From: a bacterium ADurb.Bin236
GTDB taxonomy: Bacteria; UBP15; UBA6099
Direction: 5' to 3'
Length of the DNA: 64,000 nucleotides
NCBI GenBank assembly: GCA_002069885.1
Contig: MWCD01000014.1
Span: 1-64,000 of the forward strand
The notes under the pieces are model-generated. The model had not been told where the DNA came from. It was given only the letters and a program-made list of their open reading frames with translations, and did not search any database. Each line of letters starts with the position of its first letter. Positions within the stretch are counted from its first letter, which is position 1. Of the stretch, positions 24,618-34,014 are shown piece by piece. The position numbers and the translations under genes are program-made.

Positions 24618-26348
24618 TTGAATCGTGCGCTGTGGGTAAACCACATCGCGCACGATTCTTTTATTTTGGTCGAAAAACTCCGCGACATCCGCACCTTTTT
24701 GCACCTGTTTTAGCCCTTTTGCCGTTACATCGCCGTTACCCCCCCTAACGGCAGAAACTGCGACTTCCGACTCGAGTTCCGTGATTCTCTTGCAGTTATC
24801 TTCAAACGGCACTTTTAGATGTATGCGAGCGACCTTTCTGTCGATGATTTCCACACGATCCACGAAGAATTCAATTAGAGAACGCTGGTCTTCGAACGGG
24901 TATTCATTGAACTCCTTGAATATGATCATCGCGCGTCTTTTCACCAATTCGAAGCCCTCGCGCATGACGGTGTCGTAATAGTCGTCTTGCACTATTAATT
25001 GAACTTCCGCGAGGAGTTCCGTCCGTTCTTTTTCCAAGTTTGCTATCAAATCCTTGCACTTCAGAGGGTCCAATCCAGCACCGATGGCGTTGTAGTAGTT
25101 CTCGATTTTCTTTTCTATCTGGCCGACGCGGCGTTTGATGAATTCCGAGTCCTTTCCAAAACACGACCGCCGAGTCTTTATCTTCGCCTCACACGACAGC
25201 CGAATCTCCTCTATTTTCTCGGGGTTACAAAGGTTCTTTTTGAGTATTTCGAGGACTTCATTCTCTATGAATTCACGCTTGATTTGGAATGCGTCGCACG
25301 TCTTTTTCCCGTTTCGGATGTAGCCGCCGCAGATGTAGTAGTAATTGTAATATTCCTCGCCCTTGGTCTTCTTTCCCCGGAGCGTGATTTTCTGCTTCCG
25401 ACCGACGTATTTTGAACCGCAATCGGCGCAGAATATTAGGTTGCCGAGCAGGTATCTGGCATAGTGAAAATCGTTGTCGAAATTCGTCATATTCCGCTTC
25501 TCGACCGCTTTCCGAACCTTATCAAAAAGTGCTTTTTCGATAAGCGCTTCGTGGGCGTTGTCGACGATTATCATCTTCTCCCGCGGGTTCCTCTTTCCCT
25601 TGCTCATCTTGTTCCAGACAACGCGACCGATATAAACCTCGTTTGTAAGAATGTGGTGGACAGAAGAACGACTCCATTTCCGAGCGCCGTTCGGGCCCGG
25701 TACATTTTCCTCATTCAGAGCGTTGCATATCTGGATGTGACCGAGCCCTTTGTTCGCGGCCATGTCGTAGATGCGCTGAACGATTCGGATATGTACCGGA
25801 TCGCCAGGAACAAGGATATGCCGAATGGCGGTTCCCTCTTCGCGTTTATCTCGTCGGTATCCATAGGGCGCGACGCCACCGTTCTGGAATCCGCGACTCG
25901 CATTTTCGTTGAGTCCTTTGATTGTCTCGAGTGCGAGATTCATCGAATAAAACTGATTGATGACTTCGATCATGCCCTCGTAAAGGAATCCAGACGGTGT
26001 CTCCGGGTCGTAGACTTCGGTTATGGATTTTACAGTGACACCATTCTTCTTTAGTAGCGATTTGAAGATGATGGATTCCTCGCGGTTGCGTGAAAAACGG
26101 TCGAGCTTGTGGACGAGGATGAATTTCGGCTTGTGCTTTTTGCAGTAGGAAATCATCTCACAAAAGCCGGGGCGTTTGTCTGCCGGATGGTATGCAGATT
26201 CCCCTTCATCTCGGAACTCGGAGACCAGTTTCATGTCCGGGTCGCTTTCAACGTAGCGGTGAATCGCTTTCTGCTGCGCCGGAATCGAGATGTCTTTCTG
26301 CGCCTGTTCATCCGATGATACTCGGTAGTAACTTACGACTTCTATCAA
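24579..26348 (-). CDS. Large serine recombinase (element integrase)
   Basis: 589 residues. The N-terminal resolvase domain has YYRVSSDEQ with the nucleophilic serine at 11, and LVHKLDRFSRN. A recombinase domain (about 155-265) and a zinc ribbon (CADCGSKYVG, then ICGG and KKTC) follow, then a coiled coil (about 400-450). This architecture integrates and excises phages and conjugative elements between short att sites. The start is TTG at 26348, with AGGAGG nine bases upstream. The last residues (PGPDSNQQPSG) are read from the antisense of tRNA-Asn and its terminator, so the present C terminus was probably created by integration. Confidence 0.9.
   Translation of the reverse strand: MIEVVSYYRVSSDEQAQKDISIPAQQKAIHRYVESDPDMKLVSEFRDEGESAYHPADKRPGFCEMISYCKKHKPKFILVHKLDRFSRNREESIIFKSLLKKNGVTVKSITEVYDPETPSGFLYEGMIEVINQFYSMNLALETIKGLNENASRGFQNGGVAPYGYRRDKREEGTAIRHILVPGDPVHIRIVQRIYDMAANKGLGHIQICNALNEENVPGPNGARKWSRSSVHHILTNEVYIGRVVWNKMSKGKRNPREKMIIVDNAHEALIEKALFDKVRKAVEKRNMTNFDNDFHYARYLLGNLIFCADCGSKYVGRKQKITLRGKKTKGEEYYNYYYICGGYIRNGKKTCDAFQIKREFIENEVLEILKKNLCNPEKIEEIRLSCEAKIKTRRSCFGKDSEFIKRRVGQIEKKIENYYNAIGAGLDPLKCKDLIANLEKERTELLAEVQLIVQDDYYDTVMREGFELVKRRAMIIFKEFNEYPFEDQRSLIEFFVDRVEIIDRKVARIHLKVPFEDNCKRITELESEVAVSAVRGGNGDVTAKGLKQVQKGADVAEFFDQNKRIVRDVVYPQRTIQLPGPDSNQQPSG
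24620..24665 (+). terminator. Terminator of tRNA-Asn
   Basis: GAATCGTGCGC (24620-24630) pairs perfectly with GCGCACGATTC (24648-24658), with an inner TGTGG/CCACA, then a T-rich run. It begins three bases after the tRNA and lies inside the recombinase frame read on the other strand. Confidence 0.8.
24721..24752. repeat. CCGTTA boxes near the attachment end
   Basis: CCGTTA occurs at 24722 and 24733, exactly 11 bp apart, followed by an inverted TAACGG at 24746. It is the same box and spacing as the six-unit array at 27450. These lie within the 3' part of the recombinase gene. Confidence 0.5.
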
Positions 26349-26413
26349 AGTTGAAAACCTCCTTTCCCTTATAGGTCAGGTGTATGTTAAATGGATGTGC
26401 CCGAATATCAACT

Positions 26414-27382
26414 TCATTTTGGACATTCCATCCGAGTGTAAAATGTGCCTTTTCCGTTCTTATGCGCGACGATATCTTTGCCCTCCATTTCATGCAGGAT
26501 TTTGATGGCCGTCGTGTGCGAAACCTGGAGCGCGCTGCGCACATCGGCGTTCTTGATTTTTGCGTTCTGCGAGAACAAATCCATGATGCGCTTCCGCTTT
26601 TCATCGAACGAAACCAGCACTTTTTTCTCTACTTGGGATTTCGCGGCCGGAACGCGAATCGGTAAATCCTGCGCTTGAATAGTCTTCCGGTTGGACGGCA
26701 GTAAAACAGACGCCTGAATAACCACATTCATGAGTTCGCGGACATTGCCCGGCCAGTCGTAAGCGCGCATCTTTTTGATGGCGGAACCAGTGAATCTTTG
26801 TTGGGGATTCGTTTCCTTCAGGTAGTGCGAGGCAATGTCCATGATGTCTTCCGCTCGTTCATTGAGGCGGGGAATCTCGATGACGAAGCGTGAAAGACGA
26901 TAATACAAATCCTCGCGGAATCGCCCCTCGGCCATTTCCTTGCCGAGGTCTTTATTCGTGGCCGCGATGATTCGGACGTCGGCGTGGGACATGCGATCCT
27001 CTCCGACTCGCTTGAAATCACCGTATTCCAGGACGCGCAGAACCTTTGCTTGAGCTGAAAGCGACAGGTCTGCGATTTCATCGAGGAACAGCGTTCCTTC
27101 GTGGGTCGCTTCGAGTAGTCCCCGCCGGCGCTCGCTTGCGCCGGTAAATGCACCTCTGGAATGTCCGAACAGCTCGCTATCGAGAAGATGGTCCGCCAGC
27201 GCGGAACAGTTGATGACGTTCATCGGATGTCCCGCCCGTGGGCTTTTCTCGTGGATGTATCTTGCGAACAGTTCTTTCCCGGTGCCGGATGCACCAAGGA
27301 GAAGCACTGGAAAACTCGTTTCCGCCACTTTCCCGGCAATCTCTTTGACACGCTTTATCTTGTTGCTTTTCCCTATAATCAT
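26414..27382 (-). CDS. Sigma-54-type AAA+ transcription activator with C-terminal winged helix
   Basis: 322 residues. The AAA+ domain (about 1-235) shows GASGTGKE (Walker A), the sigma-54-contacting GAFTGA loop, GTLFLDEIADL (Walker B) and REDLYYRL. No receiver or GAF domain precedes it, as in PspF. The C-terminal about 65 residues (KRKRIMDLFSQNAKIKNADVRSAL, then SHTTAIKILHEME) form a winged helix, not the usual Fis-type helix-turn-helix. The ATG at 27382 fits the family start; a TTG at 27391 is also possible. It sits between the recombinase and the iteron array, so it may control element genes. Target promoters are not visible. Confidence 0.85.
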   Translation of the reverse strand: MIIGKSNKIKRVKEIAGKVAETSFPVLLLGASGTGKELFARYIHEKSPRAGHPMNVINCSALADHLLDSELFGHSRGAFTGASERRRGLLEATHEGTLFLDEIADLSLSAQAKVLRVLEYGDFKRVGEDRMSHADVRIIAATNKDLGKEMAEGRFREDLYYRLSRFVIEIPRLNERAEDIMDIASHYLKETNPQQRFTGSAIKKMRAYDWPGNVRELMNVVIQASVLLPSNRKTIQAQDLPIRVPAAKSQVEKKVLVSFDEKRKRIMDLFSQNAKIKNADVRSALQVSHTTAIKILHEMEGKDIVAHKNGKGTFYTRMECPK

Positions 27383-27449
27383 TGTTTCCAAGACACCATG
27401 TGTTTTTCATAACAGCCTCTACGTTAATGAAAAAAGTTCGTGTTAGGAA

Positions 27450-27515
27450 TAACGGAAGTGTAACGGATGGTTAACCGGGGGGTAACGGCAGGATAACGGC
27501 GGGGTAACGGGAAGT
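27450..27515. repeat. Six-unit 11-bp iteron array (TAACGG)
   Basis: TAACGG begins at 27450, 27461, 27483, 27494 and 27505, with TAACCG at 27472. That is six units with an exact 11-bp period, each followed by a G-rich 5-nt spacer. The array lies in the non-coding gap between the AAA+ activator start and the helicase terminator. One helical turn per unit suggests a protein oligomerising along one DNA face: a replication or excision factor, or the activator itself. Confidence 0.85.
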
Positions 27516-27567
27516 GCGAAGCGATGAAATAATGGCTTGGTTTAAGACTTTTTTATACATAACAAAA

Positions 27568-27593
27568 AGGCTGCCACGATGTGCGGGCAGCCT
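27568..27593 (-). terminator. Terminator of helicase B
   Basis: AGGCTGCC and GGCAGCCT form a perfect 8-bp stem, followed on the minus strand by five U, 28 bp after the helicase stop. Confidence 0.85.
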
Positions 27594-27620
27594 GATATTT
27601 TCTGGTGTGAAAAATCGTCT

Positions 27621-30341
27621 TCAGCTCACGGCTGAGAACTTGGCGATTTCCTCCGAAAGTTCCCGGATGCCATGCATCCAATGGTCCGGGAGGACATCCG
27701 CATCGAATGTGATATTTTCGGGCGGAACCGAAAGCCGGTACGCCCCGAATGAGTCGTTTTCGAGAATGTCGACGCTGGAATCGAGAAGGAAGGGCTCGAT
27801 CTCCTTGCGCAATCGTGAAATGTACTGCGCCGGATTGTCTGATGTGATATCGGATTTGCCGACCCACCCGATGCCGTCTTTTTTGATATGGACTCCCATC
27901 TTCAGGAGAATCTCAAAACTCCGGTTGGTAATGGATGTCTGCTTTCCGTTGATGACGATGTGAGTCCTTTTTTTGTCGACGCGCCCGTCGAAGTGGAAAC
28001 GGTCTTTGCACTTGAACGTGGTCTTCTGCTGGATCGGGATGGGTTCAGATTTCGGAGCCTGCGCAGCAGGAACAACATCGATGGTTGTCTGCACCGCTTT
28101 TTCAGGGGCTGCCACTTCAGGCTCTTCGCTTTTGTGTACGCGAGCAAGGAGTGCCTTGGCCAGCCGTTCCGGGATGATTCGTGAAAGGCTCATCAACGGG
28201 ACTGCTTTCAGCGCATCCATGTCGGTAATCCCCGATCCCACGAGCTTTGATAGGTGGTTGCGTGTAAGACCTTTCTGGCGCAGTTCGGCGAATGGAAGAC
28301 CATCTTCAACGACACCGAAAAGGAGCCGTCGTGAAATCTTCTCGTACTGCTTCACCTGGAGCGCGTCGACATCAATGACTCCGGCCAGACCGGCGATGGC
28401 GTCCACGATCCAGCTTATCCCACCGGAAACACGCTCTACTGTGCCGGATGTGACGTTGTATTTCTGCTCGATTTCTCCTACCGGAACTCCTTGAATCCAG
28501 TCATGCATTACAAGTGCGACCTTCATTTCCTTGATCGCATCGTAGCTCCGCTCAAGCGGGTCGTCGATCATCTTACTGAACATGGCTTTTGCACACTGGT
28601 CAAAAAGCATGTTGATCTTCGTATGGTACCCGCATTCGTACTGCTCCCGCGTAGCCATATTGATGAAGTAGTCCTTCGCATTCTTGGTGCGGGCGGCGAC
28701 GTAAAGAATCTCGATCTCCCGTGGGGACCGCGTTTTCACGGCGCGAAGCCAATTTATCAGTGGCCGGGCCGTGTCGACGGAAATCCCCTTCACGGCGGCA
28801 ACATACCCCAGTTTACTGGTCTCAAGCCCGTTCGCCGAGCGTTTTATCAGGCCATATTCGATGCAGCGCTTCAGACCTTCCGTGAGTTTCCTTCCGAGTT
28901 CTTTCACATTCATGTCCTGCTTCTGGCGAACGATGAACCAGCTCAGTGAATGCTTTATGAAGTTCTGAATCTCAGATTCGCTGTGGCAGATACCGCTTGC
29001 GACGAGGTTCAAAATGACTGTGGCCAGATCGTCAGAGAAGAAATGCGGTTCGAGGGCCTCAAGGTCGCCCTCGATGTATTTCTTCATGCCAGAAGTGAAC
29101 TCGATTAGTCTATCGGCGACGATGATTGCTCGCCCGAATTCCTTCTCATGAGAGAGACGACCGGCGCGGCCAGCCATGTTTTCAAATTCGACTTTCATCA
29201 ACGGTCTGGTGTCAGGTCTACCTGTTATGGGATTTGAATGCCATGTCTCGGCTTCGATGAAAACGTTCCGCACCGGAAGATTGACTCCCATGGCGAGCGT
29301 CGACGTGGAACAAAGAATCCGAATGTTGCCGAGCCGGAAGTGCCGCTCGATGATCTCCCGTTCCCTAAAGTTCATGTCCGCGTTGTGGAAAGCGACGCCG
29401 TGTTCGAGGCATTCGATGAGACTCTCTTTTGACGAGGTGTCCTCGGCATGTTTCAGGGTTTCTATCGCATCCTGCGCCTGCGGGAATGAAGAACTTCCAG
29501 CAATCGCGGCCGCAACTGTCCGGGTGGCATTTTTATCCTTCAAAAAGATGAGACATTGCTCCCCGTTCTTTGCGATTTGCAGGACGTTGGGGATCATGAT
29601 GTTGAGCGTCTTCCCGTCCGGGACATGGATCATATCCTCGGTGCCGGATTCTCCGGTGTTGAACTCTTCGTAATGGAACTTTCCTTCATAGAGAAGTCCA
29701 CGCCGCAGCTCAACCGGACGGATGAAGTATTCCAGGAAGTCGGCGTTCAACCATTCCGGGACTGTTTTGCAGTCCTTCAACACCGCTGAAAGGCCGAGTA
29801 TTTTGTATTCGCCTTGATACATTCTCAGCTTGGTCAAGAGCATCTCGAGGTCGGCGCCCCGGGACGGATCGGATATCATCTGAAGCTCATCAACGATAAT
29901 GAGTCCGATCTTGGACAAAAGCCCGATATTCCGGGTCACGAGTTGCTGGAGCTTTTCATATACGATGATTGCGATGTTGAAATCACCGTTCTCAATGTCC
30001 TCATCAAACTCCCTGTGGTCCCTTGTCGAGATGACGATTTTGTAACCGTATCGGGCATACTTGCGCTTGAATTCGTACCACTTTTCTTCCGCCAGCGCTT
30101 TCAATGGCACGAGATAAAAGGTTTTCTGCTTATCCTCGACCATTTTTATCGCGGCGATCTCACCGACAAAGGTCTTCCCAGACGAGGTCGGTGCTGAAAT
30201 AATGAGGTTCTTCTTTCCGAAAAGGCCATATTTCTTGATGGCCATGGCCTGAATGGGGAGGAGTTTTTCAAGGCCGGACTCCTTCCACGCGTCCACAATG
30301 TTTGTAGGAATGCCGTACTTCACCAGTTCATCAGTAAACAT
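27621..30341 (-). CDS. Ski2-like superfamily 2 helicase with C-terminal winged-helix-like domain, copy B
   Basis: 906 residues, clearly paralogous along its whole length to the 425-3139 product (roughly 60% identical by eye in the N-terminal half). It has Walker A APTSSGKT, DELQ, STSTLAMGVNLPVRN and NMAGRAGRLSHEKEFG. The C-terminal winged-helix-like region is the best conserved end (NGKQTSITNRSFEILLKMGV and NDSFGAYRLSVPPENI). A P/Q/A-rich linker (about 770-800) precedes it. The ATG at 30341 is chosen because GGAG lies eight bases upstream; an ATG six codons earlier overlaps more of the membrane-protein gene. It is probably translationally coupled to that gene, which ends inside its start region. 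Confidence 0.85.
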   Translation of the reverse strand: MFTDELVKYGIPTNIVDAWKESGLEKLLPIQAMAIKKYGLFGKKNLIISAPTSSGKTFVGEIAAIKMVEDKQKTFYLVPLKALAEEKWYEFKRKYARYGYKIVISTRDHREFDEDIENGDFNIAIIVYEKLQQLVTRNIGLLSKIGLIIVDELQMISDPSRGADLEMLLTKLRMYQGEYKILGLSAVLKDCKTVPEWLNADFLEYFIRPVELRRGLLYEGKFHYEEFNTGESGTEDMIHVPDGKTLNIMIPNVLQIAKNGEQCLIFLKDKNATRTVAAAIAGSSSFPQAQDAIETLKHAEDTSSKESLIECLEHGVAFHNADMNFREREIIERHFRLGNIRILCSTSTLAMGVNLPVRNVFIEAETWHSNPITGRPDTRPLMKVEFENMAGRAGRLSHEKEFGRAIIVADRLIEFTSGMKKYIEGDLEALEPHFFSDDLATVILNLVASGICHSESEIQNFIKHSLSWFIVRQKQDMNVKELGRKLTEGLKRCIEYGLIKRSANGLETSKLGYVAAVKGISVDTARPLINWLRAVKTRSPREIEILYVAARTKNAKDYFINMATREQYECGYHTKINMLFDQCAKAMFSKMIDDPLERSYDAIKEMKVALVMHDWIQGVPVGEIEQKYNVTSGTVERVSGGISWIVDAIAGLAGVIDVDALQVKQYEKISRRLLFGVVEDGLPFAELRQKGLTRNHLSKLVGSGITDMDALKAVPLMSLSRIIPERLAKALLARVHKSEEPEVAAPEKAVQTTIDVVPAAQAPKSEPIPIQQKTTFKCKDRFHFDGRVDKKRTHIVINGKQTSITNRSFEILLKMGVHIKKDGIGWVGKSDITSDNPAQYISRLRKEIEPFLLDSSVDILENDSFGAYRLSVPPENITFDADVLPDHWMHGIRELSEEIAKFSAVS

Positions 30342-30573
30342 GATGCTCACTCCTTTCATGTTTTTCGTAGGAAATGTCTGACCAGCGGTACCAGCCGCGG
30401 GCGTTTACGAAGACAAAGATGATGTTGACGACCAGAATGCTCAGGATGTGATGCTGCAGCCCATAGACAGCCCAAAATAGGCATCCGACGATGCCGACGG
30501 GAAACCCGATACGTTTTTTGCTTCCGATGAGCCAGAGTCCTGAGAGGATAAAGGCCGTTCCGACCCAGTCCAT
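30331..30573 (-). CDS. Small integral membrane protein, cassette copy B
   Basis: 80 residues, hydrophobic, with the same two- to three-helix plan as the 179-397 protein and identical GTAFIL and LWLIGSKKRIG blocks. It has a longer hydrophilic tail (about 62-80). Its stop lies ten bases past the helicase start, so the genes overlap here but are separated by 27 bp in copy A. The nucleotide sequence is about three-quarters identical to copy A by eye, lower than the leader and higher than the helicase. Confidence 0.7.
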   Translation of the reverse strand: MDWVGTAFILSGLWLIGSKKRIGFPVGIVGCLFWAVYGLQHHILSILVVNIIFVFVNARGWYRWSDISYEKHERSEHHVY

Positions 30574-30753
30574 GCAATCACCCCTTTACTGCTAAGTTTC
30601 GCCGAGGCGTTGTGTCTCTGGAGGCGGGGATGCCTTCCATGAGTCACAATCGTCCGGCGGGTCTTGGGGTGGTGCACGGGCCGTGGGAGTCGGCCCTACA
30701 GGGGAACCCGCGAGGTACTTTTATATTCCAATATGATTATACTGGACAAATGT
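30574..30753 (-). repeat. Conserved leader of the cassette, copy B
   Basis: 180-nt reverse-complement counterpart of 1-178, keeping the GGGCCG/CGGCCC hairpin, the outer GCGGGT/ACCCGC pairing and the promoter-like boxes. The match stops sharply at 30753. The remaining 30754-30894 stretch, to the end of hamB, is AT-rich with no feature. Confidence 0.75.
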
Positions 30754-30894
30754 TAGGCAGTCAAGTTTCCGAGAAAATCAACTATATTTTATATCTTCAA
30801 GTCATTTTAGGCCATTTTACGTGGCATTCAATTATATATTTCCGAACGTCTGTAAATCGGGGCATCACATCACCCTAAAATGGCACATTTAGTC

Positions 30895-33800
30895 TTATCC
30901 TAAAATCACATTGAGTCTTTCTGAATAATACGATGGATATTTGTTAATAATTAATTTGGCCTTCTTTTTTTCCTTACGAATAATTCTGCCAATCTGTTGT
31001 CGACTAAGCGAACTCTCCATTTCAACCAATTCACATAAATCCATTGCTATTGCACGATCCGAAAAACCAATCTCATAAAAAGAAACAGCAGCGTGTGATG
31101 GGAGTCCATATTTCATTCGTTTTTGAAGCATTTCAAGATTTTCTATTACCCCATCATCTTTCTTATAAAACCTCAATACTTCAATGATTGCACCAAGAAC
31201 CAATGATCCGTCAAATGATAACGCGTTCTCACAAATATCTACAGCATGATCGAGTTTTATTGCTCTGGGCCTCTCTCCGAATCCAAGTCTCAAACCAGAA
31301 TCTCTGAGGCAGTTAAATAATTCAAAATACGGCTCCCCGTTAATCCACTTACCAGCAACAGTCATCAATATATCAGGTGGGTTGCACTTATTGAATGTGT
31401 TGTTCTTTATCATCCTCGCCATGAGCGGCCATATCAGAATCAACATTTCATTTTGATTTTTGCTCAAAGCAAGCTTCTTGTAATTTTTGACGGTCCACTC
31501 TTCAATTTCTAAAGATTCTTTAACACCGTACATTGATTTCCCAAATGATTTTCTTCTTTCCACATCTTCAATTCTTGATACAATATGTTTTGAGAGAATC
31601 TTGAAAAGCTCAATAATATGGTTCTTTTGCTCATCTCCAGCAAGAAAATATGCAAGTGTACCTTGAGCCAAGTTTTCGATGGGAGAATTATCATCAGGAT
31701 TATTTGAACCATCCCAATAAGTCATAAGAAAACTCTCAATTGCATAAATAATACCAAGCTTATAGGAAATCTGGCTCTTTATTCCTTTTAGGCTAAATTT
31801 TGCATCTTTTAGTTCGGTAGTAATTTCAAAAGAGGGCAATTCATCTGGACTCTCAACATACAAACGCGCCAAATCCAAAGGACCCATTTTTAAGATGTAT
31901 TTGCTATCGTCGCTCTTCAATGGTTCAAAAATTGCAAGCAATGAACTGGCACATGGCTCTGAATTCTCTGGATTCATGATGTCTTTTATTTGATTCCATT
32001 TCCATTTCTTATCTCTTTCGTGCTTAGTATCATAAACTTCAGTGTCTGCAAATATTATGCTCCCTTCAGTGTACATACCGGATCGTCCAGCACGACCGAT
32101 TAAATTGTGGAAATCACGCACTTTAATTCTTTCCTCGCCTTGATAAATACTTGTCACTATAAGATATCTTACAGGGAAATTCACACCTTGAGCCAAAGTA
32201 GATGTACAAGCGACGAAATGCACCAGTCCTTTTTGAAGTGCATGCTCTATGGCCAGTCTTATACCATGTGGAGTATTTCCATGATGCGCAAAAACACCGA
32301 TGTTTGAACTGAGTGTTGCAACTGCATCTGCACCCAGATTACGCAAGTGAATGTAATGTAATTTATCTATTTCTAGTGCATCTGAAATTGACGATGGTTT
32401 GGGGATAGGCAAATTCCTTTCGTATATGTCAACGACTTTTTCACAGATATTAGCTGCAACATCCTTTCTGCCACAAAACACTGCGACGCTTCCATTCCCA
32501 CAGATTTTTAGGCCTAAGAATAAAGCAATATCTTTCCCATCATCTCTTCTTGGAAAAACCCGAGCATTTCGTTCTCTTCCTATTTTGTCAATTTCATGTT
32601 GTTCAATAACTCGAGGCACAAAATACATGCCTGTATCTAATTCATTGGGTTCTACAAACTCAAGTCGTCCACGTTGATCAAGCCAACTCGTGAATGCAAC
32701 TGTTCGATAAGTGGGAGCCAATTTAGATCCCTTAACAACTTCCGCTTCATCGCCATTCAGCCACTTGTTCACCATCTCTGCATTGCTTATGACGGCTGAA
32801 ATCAAAATAGTTTGAGCTTTATCAGGAATCATTCTCTTTAGGGATGTTAGAAGAAGTTCATAAGTAACTCCTCTCGTTCCTGAGTCAAATTGGTGACCTT
32901 CATCATAAATTATCAATCCAATACATGTGGCTATCTCTGGTGATTGTCTTAAGATATAAAAAAGCTTTTCAGGTGTAACTACAAGGATCTGTTTTTTACC
33001 CAAGAACTCTTTAATGTCAAAGTCTCTTTGTAAAACATCGGACAATTCATCAATGCTAATTGACTCTTCTTTAAAAGAAGAGAGAAGGCTATCATGAATC
33101 TCATGGCACAAGGCTCTGAAAGGCGCAACAATAATAGCAAGCGATGTTCTGCCAGATAAGAAGGCACTACGAATAATGATTTCAGAAGCTCTCGTTTTTC
33201 CAGCACTTGTTGGCATTTGTATAACTGCTGATCTTCCTCTATATACACCATGAGTACCAATAAGGTGCTGTGCAGGCCATAGTTCACGAATATAAGAGGC
33301 CTTTTTTATAACTTCTGCCCATGCTTCAACCGAAAGATCTGTATATTGGGGTAGACTATTCCATGTAGAATTTTGTATTCGTTTTATTGTGATGGAAGTA
33401 ATCACATCAGAGAATAGTAGCTGACGAGGTGTTCCAGTATTGTAAACTATCTCTCTGAAACGGCGCAAAAGCAATAATAGTTTATCAGACCCTTCTCCGT
33501 TTGAAAAATAGCTTGCCAGCCTATAAGAAATACGTTCAATAAGCTTATCATAACGGTTATTTGTCAGTTTTATTCCGTTGGAGAAATTTGCTTTCAGAAT
33601 CCAAAGTAACAATTGCTCAAGACCATCGCCGCTCAAATCAGGGCATCCATTTTGAAAATAGCTGGCAAGTACAGAAGCACTACCCGGCATGTCAGAAAGG
33701 TAGTAAGCCGATGCTCCAATCAACAATAGATAAGGATCGAGATGTTCATCTAATCGCGATTGTAGATATGCGTCAAAAAAACGTGCTGAAAAAGGTATGT

Positions 33801-34014
33801 AATTGCTGAGTTCATCAATGCGCTCGGTCGAGCGCCCATTTCCAACGCTTATCTCTGAAGAATAATCGCCCAACAATCCTATAGTTAGAGCAAATAGTTC
33901 CGCTGGATCACGTGGTATTTCAATATGATCTTCTAATGGAACTGCATACTCATACATCTTGGCTTTTGAATAAGTGATACCAAGGAGTCGTTTTGATTGT
34001 TGTTCAGGCCTCAT
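30895..34014 (-). CDS. hamB: Hachiman helicase HamB
   Basis: 1039 residues. Superfamily 2 helicase of the Hachiman anti-phage system: Walker A PTSAGKTRAS near 285, DEGH box (IIYDEGHQFD), STLAQGVNFPVRY and NLIGRAGRSGMYTEG. In Hachiman, HamB is thought to monitor DNA and release the HamA nuclease on damaged or phage DNA. The ATG at 34014 has GGAG eight bases before it and overlaps the hamA stop by 11 bases. It is the last gene of the defence run. Confidence 0.85.
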   Translation of the reverse strand: MRPEQQSKRLLGITYSKAKMYEYAVPLEDHIEIPRDPAELFALTIGLLGDYSSEISVGNGRSTERIDELSNYIPFSARFFDAYLQSRLDEHLDPYLLLIGASAYYLSDMPGSASVLASYFQNGCPDLSGDGLEQLLLWILKANFSNGIKLTNNRYDKLIERISYRLASYFSNGEGSDKLLLLLRRFREIVYNTGTPRQLLFSDVITSITIKRIQNSTWNSLPQYTDLSVEAWAEVIKKASYIRELWPAQHLIGTHGVYRGRSAVIQMPTSAGKTRASEIIIRSAFLSGRTSLAIIVAPFRALCHEIHDSLLSSFKEESISIDELSDVLQRDFDIKEFLGKKQILVVTPEKLFYILRQSPEIATCIGLIIYDEGHQFDSGTRGVTYELLLTSLKRMIPDKAQTILISAVISNAEMVNKWLNGDEAEVVKGSKLAPTYRTVAFTSWLDQRGRLEFVEPNELDTGMYFVPRVIEQHEIDKIGRERNARVFPRRDDGKDIALFLGLKICGNGSVAVFCGRKDVAANICEKVVDIYERNLPIPKPSSISDALEIDKLHYIHLRNLGADAVATLSSNIGVFAHHGNTPHGIRLAIEHALQKGLVHFVACTSTLAQGVNFPVRYLIVTSIYQGEERIKVRDFHNLIGRAGRSGMYTEGSIIFADTEVYDTKHERDKKWKWNQIKDIMNPENSEPCASSLLAIFEPLKSDDSKYILKMGPLDLARLYVESPDELPSFEITTELKDAKFSLKGIKSQISYKLGIIYAIESFLMTYWDGSNNPDDNSPIENLAQGTLAYFLAGDEQKNHIIELFKILSKHIVSRIEDVERRKSFGKSMYGVKESLEIEEWTVKNYKKLALSKNQNEMLILIWPLMARMIKNNTFNKCNPPDILMTVAGKWINGEPYFELFNCLRDSGLRLGFGERPRAIKLDHAVDICENALSFDGSLVLGAIIEVLRFYKKDDGVIENLEMLQKRMKYGLPSHAAVSFYEIGFSDRAIAMDLCELVEMESSLSRQQIGRIIRKEKKKAKLIINKYPSYYSERLNVILG

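Noticed and set aside
26349-26413. -24/-12 promoter between the AAA+ gene and the recombinase
   Set aside because: A weak GGGCAC-like box exists, but the downstream TTGC half is missing, so no sigma-54 promoter can be claimed.
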